From an uncultured Mycoplasmatota bacterium (lineage in GTDB: Bacteria > Bacillota_I > Bacilli_A > RF39 > UBA660), in assembly GCA_946494345.1 (NCBI GenBank), contig CAMMBX010000062.1, forward strand, positions 1 to 7,126: a DNA stretch of 7,126 bases, read 5' to 3'. The position numbers were made by a program, and so were the translations under genes. Below the pieces are notes generated by a model. The model was not told the DNA's origin and made no database searches. It saw only the letters and a program-made list of their open reading frames with translations. Shown here one piece after another: positions 6,161 to 7,126 of the stretch (positions are counted from its first letter, which is position 1; every line of letters starts with the position of its first letter).

Positions 6161-6266
6161 CACCAATTCGGAATTAGGCGAATTGGTCGCTAGTATCACA
6201 CTAGCCAACCCCTTTTTATTCTTTTTTAAGAGACTGCCCTTCAGGGGGTGCAGTCTCTATTTTTTT
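6161..6266 (+). ncRNA. Candidate small RNA (sRNA-B), about 106 nt
   Basis: A consensus promoter and a strong terminator frame this RNA. From the predicted start it folds at once into a perfect 9-bp hairpin: ACCAATTCG (6162-6170), loop GAATTAGG, CGAATTGGT (6179-6187). A 6-bp hairpin follows: GCTAGT (6189-6194), loop ATCAC, ACTAGC (6200-6205). Then comes an unpaired pyrimidine linker, CAACCCC plus a U-rich tract (6206-6227), and the terminator hairpin. Length and order of parts match sRNA-A. CCCCUUUUU could pair with AAGGGG-type Shine-Dalgarno sequences. No reading frame with a ribosome binding site is present. It could alternatively be an attenuator leader of the collagen-like gene at 6338, but that gene has its own ribosome binding site 70 bases past the terminator. 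I recognise no known RNA family. Confidence 0.65.
6229..6266 (+). terminator. Terminator of sRNA-B with 12-nt loop
   Basis: AGAGACTGC (6229-6237) pairs perfectly with GCAGTCTCT (6250-6258), followed by A and seven T (6260-6266). The 12-base loop CCTTCAGGGGGT is large and G-rich for a terminator. Eleven of its bases are complementary to the sRNA-A linker. Confidence 0.9.
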
Positions 6267-6286
6267 AAGTCATGACAATAGTCAAT

Positions 6287-6313
6287 ACAAAATTTTAATT
6301 CCTTCATATTTTA
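6287..6313 (+). promoter_or_regulatory. Possible sigma-K-type promoter of the collagen-like gene
   Basis: CATATTTTA (6305-6313) fits the mother-cell sigma-K -10 pattern CATAnnnTA. ACA (6287-6289) lies 15 bases upstream, close to the usual -35 position. Transcription would start about 18 bases before the ATG, at the Shine-Dalgarno. Late sporulation control would suit a BclA-like product. The motif is short and AT-rich, so chance is a real alternative. Confidence 0.3.
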
Positions 6314-6337
6314 ATAGTGAAAGGAGTTAAAATAAAT

Positions 6338-7069
6338 ATGAATCAAGAAAATTATGATAGACTTCGTGACAAATGTAAAGACTGCAAAGATAGTTGTCTT
6401 TGTGAAGTTGTTAGATGTCTAGTTAATGACTGCACTGGTCCTACGGGTCCATGTGGTTGTACAGGACCTACTGGTCCAAAGGGTGCAACTGGTCCAACAG
6501 GGGCTACTGGTATGCAAGGTCCTACTGGTCCAACAGGAGCTACTGGTGCTACTGGTGCTACTGGTATGCAAGGTCCTACGGGTCCAACAGGGGCTACTGG
6601 TGCTACAGGAGCAACAGGTCCATCAGGAGGAACATTCAATGCCGCTGCTATGGTTCATGATGAATCCAATGCTATAGTACCAGTTAATGAAGCAGTTAAA
6701 CCTACTATAACTAACCTTTCTAACGGTATTACTTATGACCCTACAACTGGTGAATTTATGGTACCACAAACTGGACAATATCTAATCAGCTGGTGGTTCA
6801 ATGTTAGAAGTAAAAACACTAACACAGAATGTGAACCAGTCGCTTTAGGTATCGAACTACATCAAACGACACCTGGATTTAACCTTATCGCTCATTCATC
6901 TACTCACAATAGACTTTCTTGTTGTGATACAGGAACAATTAGTGGTAATGCTCTATTCGCTGCTAATGCTAATGATAAATTTAGATTTGTCAACACTTCT
7001 GATACTGACTTCCAATTAGTACCAAATGATCGTTACTCTGCATCATTCTCCATCACAAGAATTAATTAA
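6338..7069 (+). CDS. Cys-rich collagen-like protein with C1q/TNF-like head (BclA-like)
   Basis: This 243-residue protein resembles BclA-type spore-surface glycoproteins. A Cys-rich N-terminus holds C13, C16, C20, C22, C27 and C32, with C39 and C41 just inside the collagen part. Glycine then falls at every third position from 34 to 97 (21 full Gly-X-Y triplets, mostly GPT and GAT), predicting a collagen triple helix; its threonines are typical glycan sites in BclA. Residues 100-243 look like the C1q/TNF-like beta-sandwich head that trimerises such proteins (TGQYLISWWFNV, then FRFVNTSD). C165, C195 and C196 lie there. No signal peptide, LPxTG motif or usual BclA leader is seen. Attachment through disulfides of the Cys-rich segment, and deposition from the mother cell, are inferences. 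ATG 6338 is chosen because AAAGGAG (6320-6326) lies 11 bases upstream; a GTG at 6317 precedes that site. Confidence 0.85.
   Translation: MNQENYDRLRDKCKDCKDSCLCEVVRCLVNDCTGPTGPCGCTGPTGPKGATGPTGATGMQGPTGPTGATGATGATGMQGPTGPTGATGATGATGPSGGTFNAAAMVHDESNAIVPVNEAVKPTITNLSNGITYDPTTGEFMVPQTGQYLISWWFNVRSKNTNTECEPVALGIELHQTTPGFNLIAHSSTHNRLSCCDTGTISGNALFAANANDKFRFVNTSDTDFQLVPNDRYSASFSITRIN
6509..6616 (+). repeat. Two tandem 54-bp units in the collagen region
   Basis: Residues 58-75 and 76-93 are identical (GMQGPTGPTGATGATGAT). The DNA copies (6509-6562 and 6563-6616) differ only at synonymous third positions, for example ACT/ACG, GGA/GGG and GGT/GGA. This marks an in-frame duplication that has since drifted silently under protein-level selection. 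Such tracts commonly vary in length between strains. Confidence 0.85.
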
Positions 7070-7070
7070 C

Positions 7071-7122
7071 AAAAAGGGGCTGTCGGGAAATTAAGTAATT
7101 GATTTCTTTACAGCCTTTTTTT
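7071..7122 (+). terminator. Terminator of the collagen-like gene
   Basis: GGCTGT (7078-7083) pairs with ACAGCC (7110-7115). An inner stem GAAAT/ATTTC (7087-7091 with 7102-7106) forms within it, and seven T follow (7116-7122). It starts directly after the stop codon. AAAAA at 7071-7075 can extend the stem and gives a shorter T-run on the other strand, so it may act both ways. Confidence 0.85.
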
Positions 7123-7126
7123 ATAA

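Noticed and set aside
6317..6337. GTG start 21 bases upstream of the collagen-like gene
   Set aside because: It lies ahead of the Shine-Dalgarno AAAGGAG, which correctly spaces the ATG at 6338.
6352..6677. Overlapping frames on both strands across the collagen repeat (Pro/Val-rich, Leu/Val-rich and Trp/Tyr-rich)
   Set aside because: Periodic GGT/ACT codons open all frames. None has a ribosome binding site, and the Gly-X-Y frame is clearly the coding one.
206..7069. Possible UGA-as-tryptophan code, since no gene here ends in TGA
   Set aside because: Tryptophans are TGG at the expected places in the integrase and collagen-like protein, and no in-frame TGA is needed; all stops being TAA or TAG fits the AT bias.
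1..7126. CRISPR array, insertion sequence or tRNA/rRNA gene
   Set aside because: No spaced direct repeats of array type, transposase frame with terminal repeats or cloverleaf was seen on either strand.

Overview
The window is a stretch of very AT-rich bacterial chromosome with strong AGGAGG-type ribosome binding sites, standard sigma-A promoters and U-tract terminators. This points to a low-GC Bacillota (Bacilli, Erysipelotrichia or Clostridia type). Tryptophan is encoded by TGG, so the code is the standard bacterial one. A collagen-like BclA-type protein suggests, without proving, a spore former. I cannot name the species.

Layout. Positions 1-100 hold the tail of something outside the window, closed by a terminator. 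A complete Tn916/phage-type tyrosine integrase (206-1348, +) follows from its own promoter. After it come short TGATGG repeats that look like integrase arm sites. They abut a minus-strand small RNA gene (about 1542-1439, here sRNA-A), which has a textbook promoter and terminator and lies just downstream of recG (3606-1612, -). This end of the window is probably the edge of an integrated element lying to the left, with the 3' end of sRNA-A as its likely attachment site.

Divergent from recG is a GDPD-fold protein (3700-4428, +) whose catalytic residues all appear to be replaced. It converges on a 541-residue protein with an AbiEi-like winged helix, an acidic linker and TPR repeats (6057-4432, -), and the two share a bidirectional terminator.

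The 280-base gap at 6058-6337 is densely used. The winged-helix/TPR promoter fires left, and a consensus promoter fires right into a second small RNA (about 6161-6266, sRNA-B). A perfect inverted repeat lies between the two -35 boxes. A Cys-rich, collagen-like protein (6338-7069, +) with a C1q/TNF-like head follows, ending in a terminator.

The most interesting signal is the pair of unannotated small RNAs. Both are about 105 nt and have the same order of parts: a 9-bp hairpin with an 8-nt loop at the very 5' end, a second hairpin, a C-rich linker beginning CAACC, and a terminator hairpin. The linker of sRNA-A (ACCCCCUGAAG) is perfectly complementary over 11 nt to the 12-nt terminator loop of sRNA-B (CUUCAGGGGGU). 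This suggests C-rich, Shine-Dalgarno-targeting regulators in which one RNA may sponge or control the other. All of this is read from sequence alone; expression, conservation and interaction are inferences.
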